This document shows, in pieces, positions 1 through 7,283 of a stretch of DNA of 12,299 bases. Position numbers and translations under genes: made by a program. This DNA comes from an uncultured Erysipelotrichaceae bacterium. Its GTDB lineage: Bacteria > Bacillota_I > Bacilli_A > Erysipelotrichales > Erysipelotrichaceae. The stretch is taken from assembly GCA_937893225.1 (NCBI GenBank), contig CALBJM010000068.1, positions 1-12,299 of the forward strand. Reading direction: 5' to 3'. Numbering within the stretch: position 1 is the stretch's first letter; every line of letters begins with the position of its first letter. The notes below the pieces were generated by a model. That model had not been told where the DNA came from. It did not search any database and saw only the letters and a program-made list of their open reading frames with translations.

Positions 1-820
1 ATAAAAATCCGATACCTAGACCACAAATCCAAGTAACAAAGAAAATGAGAAAATTGTCTTTAAGATTACGATTGACACGCCAGAGAATCAACATTCCACT
101 ACCTGCATTTACAAGCAAACCAGCACAAATTGCTGGAAAAGTGATAACACCTTCTAAATACATTGTGGTCAAAAGAATGGAAGAAGCACAACTTGGAATC
201 ATTCCTACAAGAGATGAAAAGAGAACAGACTTGTTAGGATGAGAAATGATGAAGTTATACAGTGTGTCTTGACCAATCCATTCAACGATACCGTTAAAAA
301 TAAGTGTAATAACCAATAGCCATATTGTGACTTGGAGCGTATGCATGATACTACTGTAGAGAATACCGTGAGAATGATCGTCATGTTCTGCTTCACAGAA
401 TTCATTGACATTGATCGTTCTGTGTTTAGAAATAACATCTATGAGATAACCGCATGTAATACCAGCAATTAGTTTGATGAGCAATACTGGCCATATTTTA
501 GAAAATGGGGTTTGCATGCTGATCATGATCGACAGCATTTCATCAGAACTTGCTAGATATACAGCTACCAATGTGCCTGCAGAGATAACACCTGTTGCAT
601 ATAATGAGGATGCTGCTCCCGCGAATCCACAAGTAGGCAATAATCCAAAAATCGTTCCTGCTAATGGATTTAAATTTCTGTGTTTTTCTAAGAAGTGTTC
701 CATTTTATGTCCAGTTTCTTGTTCCATCCATTCAAGGAATAAATAGATAACAAATAGGAAAGGAACGATTTTGATTGTATCAATGAGTGTGTCTAAAATA
801 ATATCAATAATTAATTCCAA
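1..820 (-). CDS. Putative 10-TM heavy-metal/manganese exporter (ArsP_2-like), partial at the left edge
   Basis: Reading the minus strand from a TTG at 820 gives 273 uninterrupted codons that leave the window at base 1, so the last residues are missing. The product is very hydrophobic with several membrane spans. It has two related halves. Residues 59-95 contain LPTCGF followed by a segment ending ASSDEM; residues 206-243 contain IPSCAS followed by a similar hydrophobic segment ending NAGSGML. This duplicated P-(S/T)-C pattern and the SSDE motif match my memory of the putative 10-TM heavy-metal exporter family (ArsP_2, also labelled putative manganese transporter). The loop between halves (about 142-151) is rich in Cys, Glu, Asp and His, suggesting metal contact. 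The start is TTG, 10 nt after GGAGG at 835-831, and overlaps the end of apbE by 10 nt, so translational coupling is likely. The substrate cannot be read from sequence. Confidence 0.8.
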   Translation of the reverse strand, partial: MELIIDIILDTLIDTIKIVPFLFVIYLFLEWMEQETGHKMEHFLEKHRNLNPLAGTIFGLLPTCGFAGAASSLYATGVISAGTLVAVYLASSDEMLSIMISMQTPFSKIWPVLLIKLIAGITCGYLIDVISKHRTINVNEFCEAEHDDHSHGILYSSIMHTLQVTIWLLVITLIFNGIVEWIGQDTLYNFIISHPNKSVLFSSLVGMIPSCASSILLTTMYLEGVITFPAICAGLLVNAGSGMLILWRVNRNLKDNFLIFFVTWICGLGIGFL

Positions 821-1944
821 AGTATTTTATCCTCCAAACCATCTGTGTAGATGACATTATAGTCACCAACTGTTTTATATTTTTCATTTTGCGTTTTGTC
901 TTTTTCCACGATCCATATAGCTTCTGCTGGGTTACCTGTTTTTTCGGTATATGTTTGCAACAATTTCTTTCCATCTTCAATGGACATAGTAAACAAAGCA
1001 GTTGACAAACAGTCTGCAGCACCTGAATCTTCTGTAAGAATAGAAACGGAACGATAATAACGAGCAGGATACATTGTAGATGGATCTACGATGTGCGGAT
1101 AAATATTTCCGTCTTCTGCTTTGTAATATCTTTCGTAATCGCCACTTGTAACAATGCTTTCTGCATTTGAGAAAGAAAGTACAACGAGACCATTTGCATA
1201 TTTTCCTTCAGGATCAGTGATTCCCACAGACCAATTTCCGTCTTTTTTTTCACCTAATAGGCGAATATTTCTTCCGACATTTAAAATTCCCGAAGTCATG
1301 CCTGTATCTTGCATTGTTTTGGCACATAATTCTGTCGCATATCCTTTGGCAATACCACCAACATCTAGGGAAACATCTGGATTGGTAATATAAACTGTGT
1401 TAGCTTTATCGTCAATTTCGACGTATTCCCATCCTTTATTCTTAGCTGCTTTTTCGAGTTCTTCTTTAGATGGGACCTTACCTAATTTTCCTTCTTCGTT
1501 TAAAGCAATGCCTTCTTCTCGATAAGTGTGCCAAACTTTTAATAATGCACCAATCGTGATATCAAATTCTCCATTTGACCATTCATAGAAATTTTTTGCT
1601 TCTTTTAATAAGCTAATGATGACAGGATCAACTTCAACTGGTTTGATACCTGCATTGTCATTGATCGTTTTTAAGTTATTTATACCGTCATATGTGTTAT
1701 AGATATCAAAAAGCTGAGTGTAATTTTGGAGTTGCTTTTCACTTGTTTTGAAGTGAGATGCTGCCAATTCTTTATTTGTTGTGTATTCTTTGAATGAGAA
1801 TACTGTGTCAAATACTTCTTCCATAGAAGTATTGGAATAAGAATCTGCTACTGTTGAAGCTGCAGATTTTTGTGCTTTTGTTGCACAACCCGTAAGTAGA
1901 CAGATTGTCAAAATCGTATTCAATATAATATTTTTCTTTTTCAT
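811..1944 (-). CDS. apbE: ApbE, FAD:protein FMN transferase (lipoprotein)
   Basis: A 377-residue protein that moves FMN from FAD onto a threonine hydroxyl of target proteins outside the membrane. The natural targets here are RnfD and RnfG, encoded just across the divergent promoter. The N-terminus from the chosen ATG is a lipoprotein signal: a Lys-rich start, a hydrophobic stretch, then LTGC with Cys20 as the lipidated residue. The frame stays open 13 codons further upstream to 1983, but that would bury the signal peptide, so 1944 is preferred. Family motifs seen: SLDVGGIAKGYATE in the middle, TSGDYERYY, HIVDPSTMYPA and the DSGAADCLSTALF metal-site region near the end. The usual GGN of the NVGGN motif reads GRN here. 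There is no clear Shine-Dalgarno before 1944. The 3' end overlaps the downstream exporter gene by 10 nt. Confidence 0.95.
   Translation of the reverse strand: MKKKNIILNTILTICLLTGCATKAQKSAASTVADSYSNTSMEEVFDTVFSFKEYTTNKELAASHFKTSEKQLQNYTQLFDIYNTYDGINNLKTINDNAGIKPVEVDPVIISLLKEAKNFYEWSNGEFDITIGALLKVWHTYREEGIALNEEGKLGKVPSKEELEKAAKNKGWEYVEIDDKANTVYITNPDVSLDVGGIAKGYATELCAKTMQDTGMTSGILNVGRNIRLLGEKKDGNWSVGITDPEGKYANGLVVLSFSNAESIVTSGDYERYYKAEDGNIYPHIVDPSTMYPARYYRSVSILTEDSGAADCLSTALFTMSIEDGKKLLQTYTEKTGNPAEAIWIVEKDKTQNEKYKTVGDYNVIYTDGLEDKILWN
831..835 (-). promoter_or_regulatory. Ribosome binding site of the exporter gene, inside the apbE 3' end
   Basis: GGAGG on the minus strand lies 10 nt before the TTG start at 820. 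It decides that start, because no ATG or GTG start fits this frame and spacing. It sits within the last codons of apbE, so translation of the two genes is probably coupled. Confidence 0.65.
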
Positions 1945-1954
1945 AACGATTCGT

Positions 1955-1983
1955 ATTGTATCACGAGGTTGCAAAGTCGCCAA
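1955..1983 (-). promoter_or_regulatory. Candidate apbE promoter (extended -10)
   Basis: On the minus strand TTGGCG (1983-1978) is followed by a 17-nt spacer and TACAAT (1960-1955), with TG one base before the -10 box. Transcription would begin only a few bases before the ATG at 1944, giving an almost leaderless mRNA, which fits the lack of a Shine-Dalgarno. It was found by eye, so it is tentative. Confidence 0.4.
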
Positions 1984-2067
1984 ACACTTCGATTTATGCT
2001 CAATTGTTCATATTTAATGCTGATAAACTTTGTGAAAAAATTACTTTGCTTATACAAGAATGAATAT

Positions 2068-2097
2068 TTGGAATAGTGTGATATTTAATGGTAGAAT
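2068..2097 (+). promoter_or_regulatory. Candidate rnf operon promoter
   Basis: TTGGAA (2068-2073), an 18-nt spacer and TAGAAT (2092-2097), with TGG directly before the -10 box making it an extended -10. Transcription would start near 2104, leaving a leader of about 24 nt that carries AGGAGG at 2112-2117, 10 nt before the rnfC ATG. No operator could be recognised. Confidence 0.5.
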
Positions 2098-2127
2098 AAG
2101 GGTGTTTTGTTAGGAGGATAGAACAAT

Positions 2128-3426
2128 ATGTCATTGTTTACAGGTCCGATGCACTATCACCTGAATGGACATAAAGATTTAACGATGGATAAAGATGTTT
2201 TAAAATCCATCGATCCTGATTATGTCTATATACCACTTATCAATGGTAATGCCCCTTGCACACCATTGGTTAAGATTGGTGATGAAGTGAAAGTCGGTAC
2301 AAAGATCGCAGAAAGAAACGATCGATTCTATCTGCCAATTTTCTCTCCAGTATCTGGAACAGTTACTGCAGTAGAAAAGTTCATGACATCTGGCATGGCA
2401 CAGGCAGATCACTTAAAAATCCAGAATGATCATAAGCATACAGCAGAAAGAGCATTTGCTGCATTTGATTACGAAAAAGCTAGCTGGGAAGAGTTGCTCG
2501 ATTTTGTAAAGAATGCTGGTATGTTAGGTCTTGGCGGAGCAGGTTTTCCAACATATGTCAAATATATGAAGCCTGAAAATGTTGACTTGTTTGCGGTAAA
2601 TGCGGTGGAATGTGAACCGTATCTTACAGCAGACTATAAAAACATTGAAGAAAATCTTTCTTTGTTGAAGACGGGTACATTGGCTCTTTTTAAGCTTTCA
2701 AAGGCTAAGAAGGGTTGTATCGCAATCAAGGAAGACAAGAAAAAGCAGATTGAAGATTTGCAGAAAACATTTGCTGGTACACCCATTGAAATTCGCACAG
2801 TTCCAAACTTATATCCAATGGGCTGGGAACGTACATTGGTATATGAATTAACAGGCAAGAGATATAACATGCTTCCTATTGAAGCTGGTATGATCTTGAA
2901 CAATGCTTCCACAGCAATTGCTTTGGGGAATGCTATTGATAATGGCATGCCAATTACACATAAGTATGTGACGGTTTCTGGTGATGCATTGAAAGATCCT
3001 AAGAACGTGTATGTTCCAGTAGGAACAAAGGTACATGAAATTATTGAAGCTGTTGGTGGATATAAAGAAGGTATCGACAATGTTCTTTTGATTGCTGGTG
3101 GTCCAATGATGGGCAAGACAATTCCAAATGATCAGTTTGTTATTGCTCCGCAGAATAATGGAATCACAGTTATTGAAAATAAGGAAAAGGATGAAGTTGC
3201 ATGTCTGCGTTGTGGAAAGTGTACAACAACATGTCCTTCTGGTTTGCAGCCAGTGCGCATTGCAGCTGCTGGCAAGAGCAGAGATGAAGCAGCATTGAAT
3301 AAACTACATGTAATGGATTGTATTGAGTGTGGTTTGTGTACATTTATTTGTCCATCTAAGATCGATGTTACAGAAAATGTAAGACGTGCTAAGAATTTCA
3401 TTCGATTACAGGGAGGTAAAAAATAA
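2128..3426 (+). CDS. rnfC: RnfC, NADH/FMN and 4Fe-4S subunit of the Rnf complex
   Basis: Peripheral cytoplasmic subunit (432 residues, normal length) of the ion-translocating ferredoxin:NAD oxidoreductase. An N-terminal beta-rich region comes first (about 1-105). The complex I 51-kDa-like NADH/FMN domain follows, with GLGGAGFPT at 134-142 and NAVECEPYLTADY at 158-170. Two 4Fe-4S motifs lie near the C-terminus: C359, C362, C365, C369 and C398, C401, C404, C408, each last Cys followed by Pro. The start is supported by AGGAGG at 2112-2117. It opens the operon, with rnfD starting 2 nt after its stop. Because RnfB here lacks ferredoxin domains, these two clusters are the only ferredoxin-type clusters encoded in the operon, which may make RnfC more central to electron entry than usual. 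Confidence 0.97.
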   Translation: MSLFTGPMHYHLNGHKDLTMDKDVLKSIDPDYVYIPLINGNAPCTPLVKIGDEVKVGTKIAERNDRFYLPIFSPVSGTVTAVEKFMTSGMAQADHLKIQNDHKHTAERAFAAFDYEKASWEELLDFVKNAGMLGLGGAGFPTYVKYMKPENVDLFAVNAVECEPYLTADYKNIEENLSLLKTGTLALFKLSKAKKGCIAIKEDKKKQIEDLQKTFAGTPIEIRTVPNLYPMGWERTLVYELTGKRYNMLPIEAGMILNNASTAIALGNAIDNGMPITHKYVTVSGDALKDPKNVYVPVGTKVHEIIEAVGGYKEGIDNVLLIAGGPMMGKTIPNDQFVIAPQNNGITVIENKEKDEVACLRCGKCTTTCPSGLQPVRIAAAGKSRDEAALNKLHVMDCIECGLCTFICPSKIDVTENVRRAKNFIRLQGGKK

Positions 3427-3428
3427 AT

Positions 3429-4568
3429 ATGAAGTTCACATTTAAACCTTCTCCAAACTATCGTAATGAGCAGTCTACAACAGATATCATGCGTATTCTT
3501 ACGATTGCACTTTTATGTGTTCTTGTATTTTCAGCAGCATGGTATGGTATGAGATTCGGCGGTGCGTATGCCTTACGTATTGTATTGATGGCAGTGAGCG
3601 CTGTTGCTGCAGCGTTATTGAGTGAAGGAATCTATTTTAAGTTAACAGGTTCTAAGAATATTTTGCATGATATTTCTCGTTCTTATGGATGGGTTACAGG
3701 TATCATTATTGTTTTGATTACAAAGATCGATGTGAGCTATTATGCAATTTTTGTAGCAACTGTTATTGCGGTTGTATTTGGTAAGCTCGTATTTGGTGGC
3801 TTTGGTCAAAATATCTTCAATCCTGCAGCTTTTGGCGAAGCATTGATCATGAATAGCTTTGGATCTTCTGTAGATGCAAATGTTACAAGTGAAGTATTGT
3901 CTGGTGCAACACCTTTAACTAGCATGGCAACACAGGGATGGGCTTCTGGACAGAGCGTTATTTCCGGTGTCATTACTGATTTTGGTGGCGTTAGTTCCAT
4001 GTTGCTTGGCAACTATGCAACTGTAATTGGTGGTAGTTGTGCTTTATTGCTTTTGATCCTTTGTGCATGGTTGATCTATATGAAAGTTATCGATGCAAGA
4101 CTTTCTATTACATATTTTGTAACAGTATTTATTGTGTCATTGATTACTGGTTTCTTCCATGGTTCTGGCATCGAATTTGCGGTATTTAACTTATTGGTTG
4201 GTGGTGTTTTATTCTGTGGCGTGTTTATGATTACAGATCCAGTTACAACACCTGTATCTGATGCTGGTAAGATCTTATTTGCTGTTTGTGCTGGTTGTTT
4301 AACATTGATCATTCGTTGGAAGGCTTCTTTACCAGATGGAGCATTATATTCCATCTTGTTGATGAATATGTTTACTCCAGCAATTGATAAGCTTTGTGAT
4401 GGCTCTCAGATCAAAGATATCAAGAAGATTGTTCGAAATGTAGCAATTATTTCTGCAGTTTCTGTTGTGATTACAGTTCTTGTTGGTGCAACATTAAAGA
4501 ATCCAAGTGAAAGTGCTGCAGCAAATAGTCATGAAACAGCTGTTGTTGAAACAGTGGATATTGGATAA
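3429..4568 (+). CDS. rnfD: RnfD, flavinylated membrane subunit of the Rnf complex
   Basis: Integral membrane protein of 379 residues with many hydrophobic segments. It holds a covalently bound FMN and takes part in coupling electron flow to ion movement. The flavinylation motif SGAT is at 158-161 (Thr161 the expected attachment site), just after the family motif NIFNPAAFGE at 128-137. A later hydrophobic segment runs into the ITDPVTTPVSDAGK region typical of RnfD/NqrB. The C-terminal 20 or so residues are a Ser/Ala/Glu-rich tail. The RBS is GGAGG at 3412-3416, inside the end of rnfC. Modification would need the ApbE encoded upstream on the other strand. Confidence 0.96.
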   Translation: MKFTFKPSPNYRNEQSTTDIMRILTIALLCVLVFSAAWYGMRFGGAYALRIVLMAVSAVAAALLSEGIYFKLTGSKNILHDISRSYGWVTGIIIVLITKIDVSYYAIFVATVIAVVFGKLVFGGFGQNIFNPAAFGEALIMNSFGSSVDANVTSEVLSGATPLTSMATQGWASGQSVISGVITDFGGVSSMLLGNYATVIGGSCALLLLILCAWLIYMKVIDARLSITYFVTVFIVSLITGFFHGSGIEFAVFNLLVGGVLFCGVFMITDPVTTPVSDAGKILFAVCAGCLTLIIRWKASLPDGALYSILLMNMFTPAIDKLCDGSQIKDIKKIVRNVAIISAVSVVITVLVGATLKNPSESAAANSHETAVVETVDIG

Positions 4569-4579
4569 GGAGGAGAAAT

Positions 4580-5767
4580 ATGGATAAGAATTCAAGTATG
4601 TATAAAACGGTTCTCCTCGGTGTAGTTAGTGCATGTGCAGGTTTGCTTTTATCTGCAGTGAATGCTTTGACAGCACCAGTAATTGCTGAAAACTCATTGA
4701 AGCAAGTGCAAGCAACTTTGGAAACATTCTTTCCAAATGGTTCATTTGAAGATGTAACAGATAAGTACAAGACAGATGATACTGACTTGATTGATGGTGT
4801 TTATGAAGCAGATGGTGAAGGGTATGTCTTTACATTACATAACACTGGTTATTCTTCAGATGGATTCAAGTTTGCTATTGCATTTGACAATGATGGAAAC
4901 ATCGTTGGATATGAAGGCTTGGAGAACTCTGAAACAGCAGGTAAAGGTGATAGAGCGTTCAAGGATGAATACAAAGATCAAGTTGTTGGTTTGACCTCAA
5001 CAGATTCTATGCCATTGATTTCTGGTGCAACTATTACAACTAAGGCTGTTGGAGCTGCTGTTACACAAGCAGAAGAAGTATACAACAAGATCGTTGGTAT
5101 TGATTTTGATGCGGATGCTGCTGCAAGTGCTGCAGAAAATGCTTCACCTAAGAGTGATGCAACATGTACAGATAATGGTGATGGTACTTATGCATGTAAG
5201 GCAACTGGTGCTATGGGTGAAAATACAGCAACTGTAGAAATCAAAGATGGCAAAGTTGTTAAGGTTAGTGATCTTGAAGGCGCTGATAAAGATGATTACA
5301 TGGATGATTGGTTTGATGATCTTTCTATGTTTGATGGTGTGTCTAGTGCAGATGAAGTTGATACATTGTCTGGTGCTACAGGTACAAGTAATGCGGTAAA
5401 GGGAATGGTTCAAGCTGCTCTCGATATGGCAAATGGTAATACATCAGCAACAACAGATGAAAAGTCTGATGATAGTGATGATGCAACTTGTACAGATAAT
5501 GGTGATGGTACATATGCTTGTAAAGCAAAAGGTTTTGCAGGTGAACTAACAGCTACTACGATTGGTGTTGAAGATGGTAAGATCACTTCTGTTAAAGATT
5601 TGAAGGGCGACGACGATGGCGATGGTGTTGGAGATGATTGGTTCAAAGATTCTTCTAGCCTAGAGGGTGTATCTAGTGCGGATGATATTGATGGATTGTC
5701 TGGTGCAACATTCACGACAAACGGTGTCAAAAATATGATCTCTGCAGCATTGAAGGCTGCTAAGTAA
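4580..5767 (+). CDS. rnfG: RnfG with two extra C-terminal FMN-binding domains (three SGAT motifs)
   Basis: Normal RnfG is roughly 200 residues with one membrane anchor and one extracytosolic FMN-binding domain. This protein is 395. Residues 8-28 form the membrane anchor and 35-170 the usual RnfG domain, with SGAT at 148-151 (Thr151). Two tandem extra domains follow, 196-285 and 304-393. Each begins with CTDNGDGTYAC (two Cys nine residues apart) and ends with (D)xLSGAT, at 264-267 (Thr267) and 374-377 (Thr377). Three covalent FMN sites are therefore predicted. The linkers are Ala/Ser- and Asp-rich, and the second extra domain has an acidic DDDGDG stretch at 344-349 resembling a calcium-binding loop. 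The RBS is AAGGAGGAG at 4567-4575. The fusion is in frame with no sign of sequence error. Confidence 0.95.
   Translation: MDKNSSMYKTVLLGVVSACAGLLLSAVNALTAPVIAENSLKQVQATLETFFPNGSFEDVTDKYKTDDTDLIDGVYEADGEGYVFTLHNTGYSSDGFKFAIAFDNDGNIVGYEGLENSETAGKGDRAFKDEYKDQVVGLTSTDSMPLISGATITTKAVGAAVTQAEEVYNKIVGIDFDADAAASAAENASPKSDATCTDNGDGTYACKATGAMGENTATVEIKDGKVVKVSDLEGADKDDYMDDWFDDLSMFDGVSSADEVDTLSGATGTSNAVKGMVQAALDMANGNTSATTDEKSDDSDDATCTDNGDGTYACKAKGFAGELTATTIGVEDGKITSVKDLKGDDDGDGVGDDWFKDSSSLEGVSSADDIDGLSGATFTTNGVKNMISAALKAAK
5165..5758 (+). repeat. Tandem intragenic domain duplication in rnfG
   Basis: Two units (5165-5434 and 5489-5758) offset by 324 nt encode the two extra FMN-binding domains. The first 30 or so bases of each unit are nearly identical in DNA, while the rest is similar mainly at protein level (SSADEVDTLSGAT versus SSADDIDGLSGAT). 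This points to an internal duplication followed by divergence. Confidence 0.85.
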
Positions 5768-5779
5768 GGAGGAGAAAAA

Positions 5780-6505
5780 ATGAGTGAAAATAAAACAAAG
5801 AAACGTGGCTTCTTCTCTAAGATGATTACAGATAATCCAGTATTTGGATTGTATCTTGGTATCTGTTCTACATTGGCTATTTCTACGTCAATTAACAATG
5901 CACTTGGTATGGGTGCTGGTGTAATTTTCGTTCTTGTATTAAGTAACGTGGTTGTAAGTTTGCTTGCTCCAATTACACCGGATGATATTCATATTCCAGT
6001 GTATATCGTTGTTATTGCTACATTGGTAACAATTTTACAGATGTTCTTAAATGCATATGCAGTGGATTTGTATACAGCATTAGGTGCATTCTTGTCATTG
6101 ATCGTTGTTAACTGCATCATTCTTGGTCGTGCTGAAGCTTTTGCTTCTTCACACAATGTAAAAGAATCTGCAATGGATGGTTTGATGATGGGTATCTCTT
6201 ATACGTTGTCACTTGTTGTTATGTCTTTGATTAGACAGATTCTTGGTACAGGTGTTCTCGAATTGACAAATCCATTTGCTGGATCAGCAGTTATCTTTTC
6301 TGTTCGATTGATTCCTGAACAATTTACAATCCCAATGTTTACTGGTGAAACAGGTGCATTCTTTACATTTGCGGTACTTGCAGCGCTTGTAGCTATTTAT
6401 AAGAACAAGCTTGCTGAAGAAGAAGCTGCAGCTGCAAAAGCAGCAAAGATTGCAGCTGCCAAAGAAAAAGCAGCTAAGGCTGCAAAAGCAAAGGAGGCAG
6501 CATAA
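5780..6505 (+). CDS. rnfE: RnfE, membrane subunit of the Rnf complex
   Basis: Integral membrane subunit of 241 residues, homologous to NqrD, forming with RnfA the inverted pair that holds a buried Fe-S cluster in the membrane. The two expected Cys are present: C29 in LYLGICSTLA and C112 in VVNCIILGRAEAFAS. About six hydrophobic segments are seen between 20 and 206. The last 30 residues (212-241) are an unusual low-complexity run of Ala, Lys and Glu, probably a charged helix in the cytoplasm; most RnfE proteins I know of end soon after the final membrane segment. The RBS is AAGGAGGAG at 5766-5774, and rnfA follows 3 nt after the stop. Confidence 0.96.
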   Translation: MSENKTKKRGFFSKMITDNPVFGLYLGICSTLAISTSINNALGMGAGVIFVLVLSNVVVSLLAPITPDDIHIPVYIVVIATLVTILQMFLNAYAVDLYTALGAFLSLIVVNCIILGRAEAFASSHNVKESAMDGLMMGISYTLSLVVMSLIRQILGTGVLELTNPFAGSAVIFSVRLIPEQFTIPMFTGETGAFFTFAVLAALVAIYKNKLAEEEAAAAKAAKIAAAKEKAAKAAKAKEAA

Positions 6506-6508
6506 TAT

Positions 6509-7081
6509 ATGAATATCTTAGCTTTATTCATTAGTGCAATGTTGATCAATAACATTGTATTGACGAAATTCTTGGGCATGTGTCCATTTATGGGTGTTTC
6601 TACACACTTGGATTCTGCTATTGGTATGGGAGCTGCCGTAATTTTTGTTATCTTTGGTGCTTCTGTACTATCGTATTTCTTGTATTACTATGTTCTCGTT
6701 CCATTAAATCTAGAGTATATGGAATTGATTACATTCATTCTTTTGATTGCTGCATTCGTACAATTTGTAGAATTATTCGTTAAGAAGTATTCTCCAGCAT
6801 TGTATAAACAGTTAGGTATTTATTTACCACTTATTACAACGAACTGTACAGTACTTTATGTTGCACAAGATAATATCACACAGGGATATGATCTTATTAC
6901 AACAATGGTTAACTCTATTGCAACGCCTGCTGGCTTTATGTTGATGTTGGTCATCTTTGCGACAATTCGTGAAAGACTCAATCAAAATAAAGTTCCTAAG
7001 GCATTCCAGGGCAATCCAATTGCGTTCGTTGTTGCTGGTATCATGGCAATTGCATTCTCTGCTCTTGCTGGACTAGTATAA
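6509..7081 (+). CDS. rnfA: RnfA, membrane subunit of the Rnf complex
   Basis: Integral membrane subunit of 190 residues, homologous to NqrE, of usual length with six hydrophobic segments. C25 in FLGMCPFMGVS and C113 in ITTNCTVLYVA are the conserved Cys that, with C29 and C112 of RnfE, are known in Rnf/NQR complexes to ligate the intramembrane iron-sulfur centre. The RBS AAGGAGG at 6491-6497 lies inside the end of rnfE, 11 nt before the ATG. The next gene starts 1 nt after the stop. Confidence 0.97.
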   Translation: MNILALFISAMLINNIVLTKFLGMCPFMGVSTHLDSAIGMGAAVIFVIFGASVLSYFLYYYVLVPLNLEYMELITFILLIAAFVQFVELFVKKYSPALYKQLGIYLPLITTNCTVLYVAQDNITQGYDLITTMVNSIATPAGFMLMLVIFATIRERLNQNKVPKAFQGNPIAFVVAGIMAIAFSALAGLV

Positions 7082-7082
7082 G

Positions 7083-7283
7083 ATGGTAAAAATTATAGTT
7101 GCGGTAGCATTAGCTGCGGGATTATTCTTGTTGAATGTAGTGCTACTAAGACTCAATAAAAAGACACCTGTGCCTGAAGGCTGTGAAAATCTAACGCCAG
7201 ATTGCAATGCATGTGGATTAAAAGATTGTCCGACGCGTGGTGTCTATGAAAAGAGGAAAGAGGAAGAGAATGGCAATCGTTAA
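7083..7283 (+). CDS. Small Cys-rich single-span membrane protein, NqrM-like Rnf maturation candidate
   Basis: A 66-residue product with one N-terminal membrane span (about 3-22), then four Cys in CENLTPDCNACGLKDC (C34, C41, C44, C49) and a charged Lys/Glu tail. The layout (one span, a short Cys cluster with a GC..L start, a charged tail) resembles NqrM, the small protein known to be needed for assembling the Fe centre between NqrD and NqrE in Na+-NQR. By position, wedged between rnfA and rnfB, it would serve the equivalent RnfA/RnfE centre. That function is inference, because the Cys spacing is not identical to the NqrM I remember. It starts 1 nt after rnfA with little Shine-Dalgarno and overlaps rnfB by 14 nt, so it is probably translationally coupled to both. 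Confidence 0.8.
   Translation: MVKIIVAVALAAGLFLLNVVLLRLNKKTPVPEGCENLTPDCNACGLKDCPTRGVYEKRKEEENGNR

Noticed and set aside
205..438. Minus-strand frame of 77 codons
   Set aside because: It is in a different frame of the same strand as the exporter gene, with no ribosome site and no recognisable motif.
474..746. Open frame on the plus strand within the left-edge region
   Set aside because: It is the antisense of the minus-strand exporter, whose frame gives a coherent membrane protein with duplicated P-(S/T)-C motifs and a proper ribosome site.
2634..3116. 160-codon frame antisense to rnfC
   Set aside because: rnfC is certain in this stretch; the antisense frame has no family features.
5410..5898. 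162-codon minus-strand frame across the rnfG/rnfE junction
   Set aside because: A Ser/Pro-rich shadow of the repetitive rnfG 3' end; it spans two real genes and their ribosome site.
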